This document shows positions 1 to 10,118 of a DNA stretch of 64,000 nucleotides, piece by piece. A program made the position numbers and the translations under genes. Position 1 is the stretch's first letter; each line of letters starts with the position of its first letter. This stretch comes from Endothia cerciana (Eukaryota; Ascomycota; Sordariomycetes; Diaporthales; Cryphonectriaceae). Location of the stretch: assembly GCA_026119935.1 (NCBI GenBank), contig JALRMH010000049.1, positions 124,001 through 188,000 of the forward strand. The letters are read 5' to 3'. The notes under the pieces were generated by a model. It did no database searches. It saw only the letters and a list, made by a program, of their open reading frames with translations, and was not told where the DNA came from.

Positions 1-651
1 CAGCCATTGAGAGACCCCAAGATCTCCGTCACGGACGAAGAAGCGAAAGAAGCAGCAGCCAAGATCAGGGCGCTGGCCATCGCCGACCGCGAGGTATTTG
101 ACATGTCTCACAAGGCCTTCCCTAGTTTTGTCAGGAGCTACAGCAAGCACGAGGCCTCCTCAATCTTCCGCGTCAAGGACCTGGACTGGTACGATCTCGC
201 GGGACAGTATGGCCTAGTCCAACTGCCCAAGATGCCGGAGCTGAAGGGGCTCGACATCGACCGTACATTGGGCCTTGACATCGATATCAAGGCCATTCCC
301 TACAGAGATAAGGTCCGCGAGAGAAAACGGCAGGCCGCCCTTGCGGAGAGGCAGGCCGCGGTCGAGAATGGCGACGTGGCGGCTGCAGCGCAGAGGGCCA
401 TTGCGCAGAAGAAGAAGAACGAGGCGTGGAGCGGCAAGGCGGAGAGGGAGGAAGATCGCAGGAAGAGACGCGAGAAGAAGGAGAAGAAGAGGGAGGCTGC
501 CAGAGTAGCTGGCCTGACGGACGAGGGGAAGCAAGAGCAGCAGAAGCTGGAGGAACTTCTTGCGCAGGTCAGGGCGAAGGTCAGGAAGGAGACTGGAGGA
601 GATAAGATGGAAGTGGACGGAGATGACGCTTTCGATGGGTTTGACGACTGA
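1..651 (+). CDS. SPB4: SPB4-type ATP-dependent rRNA helicase, C-terminal part (5' partial)
   Basis: The reading frame is open from the first base and ends at TGA 649-651, so only the last 216 codons are in the window. The visible part begins after the helicase core. It contains the conserved post-core segment with the RSYSKHEASSIFRVKDLDW motif (from about residue 40 of the fragment), typical of the DUF4217 region of Spb4 DEAD-box proteins. A long Lys/Arg/Glu-rich helical tail follows (about residues 100-200), ending in an acidic stretch. Spb4 acts in the nucleolus in 60S subunit biogenesis, remodelling pre-25S rRNA. The DEAD-box motifs lie outside the window, so the assignment rests on the C-terminal signature; other nucleolar DEAD-box proteins share DUF4217, but the order of motifs fits Spb4 best. 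Confidence 0.85.
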   Translation, partial: QPLRDPKISVTDEEAKEAAAKIRALAIADREVFDMSHKAFPSFVRSYSKHEASSIFRVKDLDWYDLAGQYGLVQLPKMPELKGLDIDRTLGLDIDIKAIPYRDKVRERKRQAALAERQAAVENGDVAAAAQRAIAQKKKNEAWSGKAEREEDRRKRREKKEKKREAARVAGLTDEGKQEQQKLEELLAQVRAKVRKETGGDKMEVDGDDAFDGFDD

Positions 652-1122
652 ACCGTTCATCCCATCGAAATCCGACACTGATGTTCGGGTTCTCAGGGCA
701 TGACGACTTTTCCCACCACGCCACAAAGTCTTTCTTATGATACCCTTCGCCTCCGGCCATCTTGACCTGCGCTTCGATGGTAGCCATCTCGAAACCGGCT
801 CCTGGATCGAAATGCGGTAATTCGCTCTCGTGGTTACGTCGCCCCCGGCGTACGCTCCAGAAGGGCCTTGAACTGTCTCCCCGTGGTGCCGCTGGGGAAG
901 TCCGTACCCTGACAACTCGGCCCCACCAATACCGCGCCAAATGAATATATATGTGCTCATCCACACATCTGCACGATCCTTGTTGATCTTCCAAGAGGCT
1001 TCTTGTGAGTAGCAGAGCTACGACAGCTACATATCCGTTATTGCCCCCCGCGCTGCTTCATGACACAATAGCCCGTCCGGACCTGTGATACCTACCAACC
1101 GGGACCCCCCCCCCCGGCAGCC
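652..1122. other. Intergenic, SPB4 3' flank / hydrolase promoter
   Basis: About 470 bases with no convincing coding frame. A poly-C tract (about 1107-1118) ends a few bases upstream of the hydrolase start codon. Confidence 0.6.
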
Positions 1123-2455
1123 ATGACAGACCCGCGCACCGGCTCCCGATGGATCCTTGGCGACAAGTTCGAGCAGGTCTACCCCCATCTCGGGTCCATC
1201 TCGGCGCTCTGGCACGAGAAGTGGAAGTTCCCCTGCGAGCGCTCCCTCTATCCCTTCCACGACGGCGTGTATGAGGACTTCGTGCCTGTCTTCGAGACGC
1301 TCATCGAGAAGGGCATCCACGATGGCTACACGGACGCTTACACGCGCGAGTTCCTCCCCGCGGCCGCGGATCTCGTCCGGCGCGGCGACGAGACCCTGGC
1401 CTCGGGCGGAGGCGGGGACGGGGACCGGGGCGCCGCCGCCCGGCTGTACCTGCGCGCGTGCGCCGTGTACCGCATTGCGCGGTTCCCGTACATCAACTCC
1501 CAGCTGAAGTGGGACGCCTACGGCCTGCAGAAGGCCGCGTACATGAAGGCCGCGGCGCTGTTCGAGCACCCGGTCGCCGACGTCAGCATCGCGCACACGG
1601 CGCGGGACGAGGGCGCGGGGGACGGGACCGTGATCCCGCTGTACGTGCGGTACCCGGAGGGCGCGTCCGCGGAGGCGCCGTGCCCGGCCGTGCTGCTGAT
1701 GTGCGGCCTCGACGGGCACCGCCCGGACAACACAGCGCGGAGCGACGAGTTCCTGGCGAGGGGGTGGGCGAGCGTCATCGTCGACATCCCCGGGACGGCG
1801 GACTGTCCCGCTGCCAGGCGAGATCCGACGAGCGCGGAGAGGCTGTGGACGAGTATCCTGGACTGGTGAGTTGCGGGAGGGGGGGTTGTCTTGACCTGTC
1901 TGGCCCTGTCGGCTATAGTCATCTGAGCTGATGGGCGCTAACTACTGGGTAACCGGCCGCAGGATGAAGGAACAGGGAACCTTCAACATGGCAAAGATCA
2001 TAGCCTGGGGCCTCTCCGCGGGCGGCTACAACGCCATCCGCGCCGCGCACACGCACTCGGGGCGGCTCGCTGGCGCCGTGGGCCAGGGGGCGGGGACGCA
2101 CCACTTCTTCAGCCGCGCGTGGCTCGAGAGGGCCGCGCACCACGAGTACCCCTGGACGGCGCTGCCGGCGCTCCGGGACAAGTTCGGGTACGGGACGGCC
2201 GGCGAGATGCTGGACCGCGCGCAGCGGGACTTCAGCCTCGTGGAGAACGGCATCGTGGATCGGCCGAGCTGCCGGCTGCTGCTGGTCAACGGCACGCACG
2301 ACGGGCTAATGCCGGTCGAGGACAGCATGCTGATGTTCGAGTACGGGGGCCCGAAGGAGGCGAGGTTCTTTACGGGTCTGTTGCACATGGGGTATCCGCC
2401 TGCGAATGGGTGTGTGTATCCGTGGATGGAGCAGGTGATGGCTACAGCAGGCTGA
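1123..2455 (+). CDS. Ayg1-type alpha/beta hydrolase (polyketide chain-shortening family)
   Basis: Two exons, 1123-1865 and 1963-2455, give 411 aa. The 97-nt intron 1866-1962 starts GTGAGT, has a GCTAAC branch site near 1937 and ends CAG; it restores the frame from LDW to MKEQG. The protein matches the Ayg1/WdYG1 family throughout: N-terminal RWILGDKF, YPFHDG, RFPYINSQ, GLDGHRPDN, IPGTADCPA. The catalytic triad is visible as Ser266 (GLSAGGY), Asp361 (NGTHDG) and His389 (LLHMGYP). Length agrees with family members of about 405 aa. In Aspergillus fumigatus Ayg1 shortens the heptaketide YWA1 to T4HN in DHN-melanin synthesis. Here no polyketide synthase is in view, so the substrate is unknown. A Zn2Cys6 regulator and an MFS transporter lie within 7 kb downstream. 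Confidence 0.9.
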
Positions 2456-3358
2456 AAAGGGAAGGAGGGGTTCTGGGGGCACACCTAAGTTAGAACAAGA
2501 GACTATCCACTTGTTCAACAATGAAAGGATACGTTGCAGGGAAAGCATGATTGTGAAATAGGGGTGGCTAGAGAATGGAGAGGGCGAAGGAAGGCAAGTA
2601 ATCGAACTGGCAGTCTACCCACTCCCGGTAGCCAAGTCGCCGTGACTGGTACAAACTCTCAGTTCAAAGGAAGAAAGAAACAAGGACGGCCAGGGGATGG
2701 AGAGTGGGAACCAGGTAAGAAGAAGAGAAAGAGAAGGAGCCTATCTGCAGTTACAGAACAGAACGGTCTGAAAAGTGAGCGGAACTACCAGCTGGCAGAG
2801 TTCGAAGCTTTTGGCGCATCGGCTGGTTGCGAAGCCCTCTCCCGGGAAAGGAAATACTGAGTTATTCCTAGCTGGGACCCCTGACATTAGATTCAACAAG
2901 ACCTGCGTTGACTTTTACTGACGATCACATATGATAGCTCGTATCCGGAGTTACACTCAGCATCTCGAACATGAATGCATAGTCAGATCCGAGTTGTGAA
3001 CAATAGCATTCAGGGGTCGGGGGGGGAGGGGGGGCAAGCAATCGAGACAGTGAAAGAGGGTGGCTTTCATTGTCATAGGAACCCAATGTGTGCCCCAAGC
3101 CATAGCAGGCTGCACACTCCAGGGAGGGCAGGAGGTGACACTTGCCAGAGCCTCATGCTCTACATGCGGGTATACACACCACACTGGTACATGGCAGATT
3201 ATAATTAGAGCCAGAGGCCCTCCAGCTTTGCAATTCTGACCACATACCTTTCCAGCCACCTCAAGATCTGCCTCGGTTCATCAACTATCTGAAAAAATTT
3301 CTCTTCTATCGCGAAATTGTTGCCGGAACGGTACGAAATCATCCTCTCAGCCCATAAG
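2456..3358. other. Intergenic region
   Basis: No convincing gene. Holds the hydrolase 3' flank and a short G-rich tract near 3018-3033. Nothing else recognised. Confidence 0.5.
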
Positions 3359-3610
3359 ATGACTCGCACGAAGCACAAGACCCATCACTGTCCAGCTCAC
3401 AATGGCAGCATGCCCGGTAAATGTAATTTGCAGCCGAGGACCACACAACGCCCTCGATACTGCAGCACTCACCAGAAGCTATGTCGCCAGCACCCCCGCG
3501 TCTTCCACATGAGGACGGAACCCTGTCCCGTGTGCAGGAGAGTTGTGAGACTCAACGCACAACAGAACGCCAAGAAGAAGCCGGTTGAAAGCGAGAAGCC
3601 ATCAGGATGA
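3359..3610 (+). CDS. Small Cys/His-rich protein, putative zinc binder
   Basis: Uninterrupted 83-codon frame from the first ATG, ending at TGA 3608-3610. An upstream TTG extension is ignored. Nine of the residues are in a metal-ligand-like arrangement: Cys11-x2-His14, Cys22, Cys35-x2-His38-x3-Cys42-x2-His45 and Cys56-x2-Cys59. The tail is Lys/Gln/Asn-rich. No signal peptide. The spacing suggests one or two zinc sites. I recognise the style from small unnamed proteins of filamentous fungi but cannot name a family or function. It is a single exon between the hydrolase and the Zn2Cys6 regulator; codon use is similar to the neighbours. Confidence 0.6.
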   Translation: MTRTKHKTHHCPAHNGSMPGKCNLQPRTTQRPRYCSTHQKLCRQHPRVFHMRTEPCPVCRRVVRLNAQQNAKKKPVESEKPSG

Positions 3611-4404
3611 GTCAATCAAGCATTTGAGAAGATATGAATGTGGAAGCTGCCATATGGCATCGAAGAGGTAGGATACGTATTTATTGAGCTGGTTACTGAT
3701 CTTGTCCCTACTGAGATAAATCACGTACTTTATATGTATAAATGTGATATGCCGACCGGGACCTTATGCTTGATGAGGATTTGTTCGAAACTATCCTTGA
3801 ATATTTAACATCTCCGGTCCTTGGTGGAAAATGTTCGCTAGATTGAAATTGAAGGACTCTGTCTCTGTATGGTCATTTATCTAAAGCCCTAATTAATGTA
3901 ACTTTGGTCATAATCCCAGTGGGAATCGTATTCTCAGGCGCTCGCCATACTTCTCGAAGGCAAATGGTACATGGCGCAAATGCCAAAGCGATGAATACAA
4001 GCACACTAGTTCCCAGGATCAGGCTCATCCCAGTGAACAATGTGAGGAGGACTGGCCTCGTTCTTCTCGGAAGTACTGCTTGACAACATATTTCCAAAAG
4101 ACCATAAGGGTACCTGACCCTTGCGGAGAGCAGACCACAGGATGTACCCGATGCGAAGCCTAAGGAATGATGGCTGGGAGATACCTAGGTAATTAAGTCA
4201 CAGACGCATTACTGAGTGAGATGTCTGCGTTGAACGGAACATAATGACTTTGGGTTCATTTCTGAGGATCAGGGAGAAAAGTGATGTTGAAGCGTTTTGG
4301 CGAATATTATTCCTTACCTACAGGGCTCATACCAAATTACTAAGGAACGAGGATCATTACACTCTGTTTGCCCTCCCCCCCCCCGGGCTCAAGGATCATC
4401 TATA

Positions 4405-4453
4405 CCTCATCTAACTGTCCTCACCTGACTGTCCTCATCTAACTGTCCTCATT
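4405..4453. repeat. 14-bp tandem repeat, three and a half copies
   Basis: Unit CCTCATCTAACTGT occurs at 4405-4418, 4419-4432 (two substitutions) and 4433-4446, followed by a partial copy. It lies about 540 bp upstream of the regulator start codon. Confidence 0.85.
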
Positions 4454-4770
4454 CAGGACATAGGTCTTAAAAATTCTGAAGACAAGAAGGAGGAGATCAC
4501 TGAGTAGTCGTACCTGGACCGAGAATGTCGATCAAGTCAATATCAGACTAATAATTGCGGTTCCCACGCGCTATAGATCTATTACGAGCTTCTTATTCCA
4601 GACGGTTGGGTGAGTTTTCCTATTGTGCTTTGGGTCTATAAGCCATGGTTCTCAGGCGTCTGTAGTACTCCGGTCTCAATACGGAGGTTTAGCAATATTA
4701 GTGATGAGGCTTCAATTCTCCACGCCGCAAGGCCTGTAGTCTTCAAAGGAGGTCTCGCGTTGAGCGGTCT

Positions 4771-4778
4771 TATATAAG
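4771..4778 (+). promoter_or_regulatory. Putative TATA box of the Zn2Cys6 gene
   Basis: TATATAAG lies about 210 bp upstream of the ATG at 4989, which leaves room for a roughly 180-nt leader. Positional evidence only. Confidence 0.35.
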
Positions 4779-4988
4779 CGATCCTCCGCGGGGATCGGAG
4801 CATTGTCCTCAATACCTGGGTTGGTACGTAAGCACATTCGGCGACTGGCCTGTTAAGTCCGCGGCTTGAGACGGATTCGTCCTATAATCTTAGGCAAGAC
4901 GATCATCTCAATATATGGAGGCATCTTCGGAGAATCCACTGCTTCCCAATTTTGGCTTTGGCAAAAAGCGTTCCTTGACACCGTCAGC

Positions 4989-7630
4989 ATGTCGGCCGCG
5001 GGCACAGAAAGCGGCGCACCTTTCAGCGAACCTCAATTACCAGCACCCAAGGCGCCAATTTCTGGAGCACTGTCGGGCGGCAGTCCTAGGAAGCAGTCTT
5101 CCCCTTCTATGCGCCGAGAAAAGCCTCAACTCAGCTGTAATGCATGTCGCAGAAGAAAGTAAGTAATTCTCTAGCTCCTCAGTCCTCGACAACAACACCT
5201 CAGCAAGACCCCCCTCTGCCTTTGCCCCCCCTTCTCGTAACTTTATGCTTATTTTTTGTTCCCTTTGAATGCCGGCTGAGACTCTGGACAGGCAACGATG
5301 CGATCGTCTGCACCCTTGCAGCAACTGCTCAAGCAGGGGTCTCGGCTCATTATGTGTCTATTCTAGTTCTTCGGCCACCGTCGCGGCCAATTCGCAGACG
5401 AGGCCGCCAGGGTGGATGGCTGGGACAGCTCAAGTACAGGACCGGATAAATGCGCTTGAGACGATGGTCGTCAGTCTCATGAGGCAATCTCAGGTTGCTC
5501 CGTGGTCCCATTTGTCCCAATCGAGTGGGCTATCACCTGAAGAAGCAATCACGTCGGATGCCAATGCGGCCGAACAGCACCCGCAGCGACCTGTACTGGC
5601 GACGCCTAAGACGTCGAGTCCAGTTTCACCATCCCCATCTGATTATGGTAGCATCAGGTTCCACCAGAGTTGTGCCAGCTATAGTGGCTCAACACATTGG
5701 ACAGCCGTTCTTGACAGTATTGCCGAACTGAAACACATATTCTCTCAAGAGGAGGAAGGTCAATTGCAAGGTTTTGACCTTGATCCTGACCAGTCGCCGT
5801 CAGGCTGTCCACAGCCAGCACTTTTGTACAGCGGTTTGACGGACGAACCATTGACATCAATCGTCAAAGCATTGCCAGAACGAAGTGTTGCGGATAGACT
5901 GGTGTCCCGTTACTTCAATGTCGTGGATGTGGCACCAGGTATGAATTTGTTGCTGGATGGAATTGAGATTAATGATTCCTTCGGCTTACTCACAAGTCAG
6001 GCATGATACACAGCGGCCAATTCCTCCGGGAGGTAGCTCTTTACCTATAGTGGTCGGTATTATTTGTATCCCTGCTAAATTCTTTCAACAGTACGCAGAG
6101 TTTTGGGAATGCCCCGAGGCTGCACCCATCATGTGGGTTGGCCTCCTTTTCAGTATATTGTGTCTATCCGCGCAGCTTCCACAGGCATTCATCGACCCTA
6201 CACATGCGCTGCCTCTAAACGGTAGCGAACACTCGCGGCGGTCCTCTCAGGCCGCGAGAGCTCAAGCAGAAGTAGATCTATTCCGAGAGAGGACCACACA
6301 GTGCATGAGGCTGGGCCAGTACACCAAGGGCGGGCCGTACGTGCTGGAGACCTTGATACTCTACTTCCTTGGAGAAATCTTCCATAAGCGAGGTATGAAC
6401 CTGGGTCTCTGGATGCTTGTGGGCAACATAGTGCAAATTGCTCTACATATGGGTTACCACCGGGATGCTCGACACTTTTCAAATATTTCCCCTTTTGCAG
6501 GCGAGATGCGGAGGCGTGTCTGGACAATGATTCTCCAGCTGGACTGGAGCATCGCGGCTCAACTTGGCCTCCCTAGGCTTATCAGAGAAACTCATACCGA
6601 TACTAATGAGCCCCGGAATCTGTATGATTCGGACTTCGACGAGGATACAGCCGAAATGCCGCCATCCCGCCCTGAGACCGAGGTCACGCCCATTCTCTAT
6701 GTTCTAGTCAAGATCCGACTACGAGCCGCAGGTGTAAACATTCTCGATCAGGCTACGGAAGCTCGCCCGCGCTCCTATGATGAGATCCTAGAGCTCGACG
6801 ACCGTATCGATGCTGCCCGGGAGGCGATTCCGCCCATCTTTAAATGGACAGGCCTTTCGTCGTCGCTTAACGTATCATCGCAGATGATCATTCAAAAAAT
6901 GTGGCTGGAGATATGTATCCAGGAGATGAAGATCACGATCCATCGGAAGTTCTTGGAGACATCGTCCAGTAATGGCCAGCAGTATGCCAGATCGCGAACC
7001 GTCTGCCTTACTGCAGCCATGGGGATTCTCGACTTTCAGCAGCTAGTCGACGAGGAGACTCAAGTGGACGGTCTCTTGTACCAAGATCGTTGGAGGATAT
7101 CTTCCGCTGTAATGAATGACTTCCTCCTCGCCACAAGCATCCTGTGCTTTTACCTGAAGACTCGCTCTGGAACGGATGAGGAAGACGGAAGGAGTTTCGA
7201 AGAAGTCGAAGCCACCCCTCTTGACAGGATAAGAGAGCTCCTAGAAGCATCTCTTGCCATCTGGAGCCGCCAAAGCCCTACCTCGAGAGGAGCTCGGAAG
7301 GCCGTCGCGGCTCTGCGATACGTGCTGGGCCACCCCAGGGCGGGATGGGAATCTCAGATTCCTAACGACAAGGCATCGCGACCTGTCCCGGCTGACACCA
7401 ACCCATATTTTGCAGGTGAATACCGATGACCTTATACTTTATGGAAATGATTCAGTAGCTCACTAGCAACAGGTTTCTCGGACTTGATGCCAGACTATGG
7501 ACTACTCAGCCTGGGTCTGGAGCCGCCAACCATGGGATCGTCATGGCAAAACTTTCCAGCAAGTATGGATGACAACATGGATCAATCAACTTCAGTGACC
7601 GATTCGCAACAGATAGTCACGTCGTCGTAG
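4989..7630 (+). CDS. Zn2Cys6 fungal transcription factor with fungal-specific (MHR) domain
   Basis: Five exons (4989-5158, 5292-5938, 6001-6032, 6092-7415, 7473-7630) join to 776 aa. All four introns have GT/AG ends (133, 62, 59, 57 nt). The first splits the zinc cluster: Cys50-x2-Cys53-x6-Cys60 is only completed by joining exons 1 and 2, followed by Cys66-x2-Cys69 and Cys78. The tiny third exon supplies the MIHSGQFLRE stretch that leads into the middle homology region (YAEFWECP, about residue 284 on), where such factors place their regulatory domain. The last exon adds a Gly/Ser/Asp-rich tail rather than the premature end at 7429 given by reading through intron 4. Expected to be a nuclear, sequence-specific DNA-binding regulator. 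Targets are unknown; the adjacent convergent transporter and the upstream Ayg1-type hydrolase are candidates. Confidence 0.88.
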
Positions 7631-7778
7631 CCAGGCTAGTATATGAGCGACGCCAACTTGGAGCTGATCACGTACGCTGATCAGCCGATCATGAACTGCA
7701 CGCGAGCGGTACTCCTTTAAATTTGCGTGGGAGAAGGGGGGGGGGGGGGGGGAAGCTCGAGCACAAGTCCGAACCTCG

Positions 7779-9236
7779 TCACCCCTCCGGTGATGAATCC
7801 CTCTTAGCCTCTTTCTCAACCTTCAAGAAGAATGTCATCAAACCCAAGTCGTACGACGCCTTCAACGTACCCGCCACCACAAACGCAATCCAGAACCGTC
7901 CCCCTCCGGCCAATACACCCGTGACCGTAGGTCCGCCACTCTGGCTGAGGGTCTTGACCACGTTCACGATTCCCATGACTGCAGTCCTCTCTTCCGGCTG
8001 CACAACTTTACTCAGGAACGCCGACCGCGGCGCTTGATCCATGCTCGCCAGCGTGCCCCTTGCCACCAACAGTGCGACCGTGAGCCAGACGACGTCCGGC
8101 GCGGGAAGCAGCGTGAGGAAGATGGCCGAGGGCAGGTGCGTGAAAACCATTGTCTTGATGAGGCCGATGCGCTTTGAGATGGCGGACGCGAAGATGTTGC
8201 CGATGCTGCTCATGGCCCATACGACGGACATGATGTCGCCGAGCGTGCTCTTGGGCATGTGGAATTTCCGGTCCATGTAGAAGTTGATCAGGGAGTAGGG
8301 CACCATGCCGCTGGCTATCGAGTCGATCGCGAAGAGCGCGCAGAGCCTGAGGAGTGTCCACCGCGTCTTGGCTGATAGCTGCGCAAAGCCCCGCTTTGGC
8401 TGTGGAGGGCTCGGGGCAGCCGGCTCTGCAGGGAGCTCGCCCATTTCATGATCAGAGCCCCCGTCTTCTGACGGGGGTCCAGCGAGGAATCCAGCTCGTT
8501 CGCTCTCGTCCTCTTCCGTCCCGTCCGTTGCTGTGGCCGGATCCCTACCTTGCCCCCCCACGGGTTTGTAGCCATCCGCGCCACCATTGACTTCACACCC
8601 CGAGCTCAGAAGCCCAGTGATTATGGCCTTGACCGCGCCCACCGCCCCGTACACCCAGAAGACCACCCGAAAAGCCTCGAGCTCCGTCCAGCCACCCCCC
8701 TTCAGCCCCTCCACGATCCACCCCGCCCCCGTGAGGCCAAGCGCGCTCCCCAGCGTTCCCACGACCACGTACCAGGCAAAGACGTCGCTCCGCCCTTCCT
8801 CCCCGACCAGGCTCGCCAGGATGCTCTCCTCCACGGCGCGGAACGGCCCGATCTCGTTCCCGGAGACGGAGATGACGCCCACCACCGCGGCGACGAGCAG
8901 GGCCCAGTAATTGCTCGCGACCGCGAACACCACGCCGGCCACGGCCATGCAGGCGCAGCCGAGGAGCAGGATCCTGCGGCGGCCCGCGGCGTCGGCGATG
9001 AGCGTGAGCAGCAGCGAGAGGCCGACGTCCCCGAGCAGGGTCAGCGTCATGAACAGGCCGATGCGGGCCTCGGCGATGCCGAGGGACGAGAAGAAGAGCG
9101 CGAGGATGAGGGATGCGCCGCCGTACGCGGCCATCCGGAGGCAGCGCGTGAGGAGGATGAGGTGCAGGTCGCGCGGCGCGGCGAGGATCGTGGCGATGCC
9201 GAGCTCGGCGGCGAGGCCTCGGGGGCTGAGCGCCAT
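7779..9236 (-). CDS. Major facilitator superfamily transporter
   Basis: Single exon, 485 aa, ATG at 9234-9236 and stop at 7779-7781. It has about 12 hydrophobic helices in two bundles separated by a hydrophilic, acidic central loop (about residues 215-290). MFS-like features include GDVGLSLLLTLIADAAGRRR after the second helix (the loop 2-3 Asp/Arg/Gly pattern) and a repeated half after the loop (MSSIGNIFASAISKRIG). The short N-terminus places the first helix near residue 30. Expected in a membrane as a proton-coupled exporter or uptake carrier; the substrate cannot be told. It is convergent with the Zn2Cys6 gene, with 148 bp between their stops, including a poly-G tract at about 7737-7752. 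Confidence 0.85.
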   Translation of the reverse strand: MALSPRGLAAELGIATILAAPRDLHLILLTRCLRMAAYGGASLILALFFSSLGIAEARIGLFMTLTLLGDVGLSLLLTLIADAAGRRRILLLGCACMAVAGVVFAVASNYWALLVAAVVGVISVSGNEIGPFRAVEESILASLVGEEGRSDVFAWYVVVGTLGSALGLTGAGWIVEGLKGGGWTELEAFRVVFWVYGAVGAVKAIITGLLSSGCEVNGGADGYKPVGGQGRDPATATDGTEEDESERAGFLAGPPSEDGGSDHEMGELPAEPAAPSPPQPKRGFAQLSAKTRWTLLRLCALFAIDSIASGMVPYSLINFYMDRKFHMPKSTLGDIMSVVWAMSSIGNIFASAISKRIGLIKTMVFTHLPSAIFLTLLPAPDVVWLTVALLVARGTLASMDQAPRSAFLSKVVQPEERTAVMGIVNVVKTLSQSGGPTVTGVLAGGGRFWIAFVVAGTLKASYDLGLMTFFLKVEKEAKRDSSPEG

Positions 9237-10118
9237 CTCTGCGCCTCAGCTCTAGGAGGAGGGCTGCGGGGCACCAGCCCGTTTACGAAAATTTTCGGTT
9301 GGGCGTGGAGTGTCTGCGTGATTATCAAGCTGCTGCGTTGCCGGGTTTGCCGGGTGCGGGCCACTCAGATGACAATTGCGAGCCAAGTATTGGGACTTCA
9401 GACTGATTCCGGAGGAAGACCATGATCTGGGCCAGGAACCGAATCCTTGGCGTCGAAGACGTGTTTTCCTCACTTTATTACTTTCGAGATGGGGGGCAAA
9501 GGGTGTTGTTGACGTCGAACCAAATCCTCGGAGCCCCGCAACGGCCGATCGGCCTCGTCCCGGAAGCACTCTGGCAAACTCTAAGGTTAATAATGTACCT
9601 AGTGGAGAGAGCCTCCTACACGATGTAGCCATGACCTCTTAAACGCATGGCATTAATAAGAAACGGATCAACATGGTTTCTTTGGTTAGGTTACCCCCCC
9701 CCCCCCGGCCAAAGTCAGAGATGCTCCACATTATGAGTTTTATTCATCGTTAGGCAGCTTTCGGGCACGTGTTTGATCACAATGAGTACATACTCGGAAG
9801 GGATTTCAAACAGCTGTTAAGACAAGTGCAATTTGGTTATTCAGGATGACAGGAAGATGCAAAAACTGGCATATGGTTCTTGGCAGCACAGATCGGCTTG
9901 GAGCAAGCCAAAGAGGTGCTGTCAAGGTTTTTGTGACGAAGATGACCTGCTCTATAGCACTGTCAAACTTGATAATCCTATTATTTGCCTCAAGCCAGTG
10001 ACTATCAGCGCATAATTGCCCTCGATAGTCAGTTGAAAGATGACGCCGAGCTGTGCCGAACCATGCCTTTCTCGTCACCCCAATACGGCGGACTTCCCAA
10101 CCACATCTGCCTGGCCTC
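9237..10118. other. Intergenic region upstream of the MFS gene
   Basis: No convincing gene on either strand. A 12-base poly-C tract lies near 9692-9703. Presumably holds the MFS promoter (near 9237) and the 3' flank of the broken esterase. Confidence 0.5.

Larger units (their letters stand above)
3611..4988. other. AT-richer intergenic region upstream of the Zn2Cys6 gene
   Basis: No convincing gene. A hydrophobic 74-codon minus frame (3873-4097) has no recognisable relative. Contains a poly-C tract around 4374-4384 and a 14-bp tandem repeat (4405-4453). Confidence 0.5.

Noticed and set aside
214..966. 250-codon frame opposite the SPB4 end
   Set aside because: Lies antisense to a clearly conserved coding frame; its poly-Leu stretches are the mirror of Lys/Glu codons.
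3873..4097. Hydrophobic 74-codon minus frame
   Set aside because: Could be a transmembrane segment, but no family, no extension by splicing, and it lies in AT-rich intergenic DNA.
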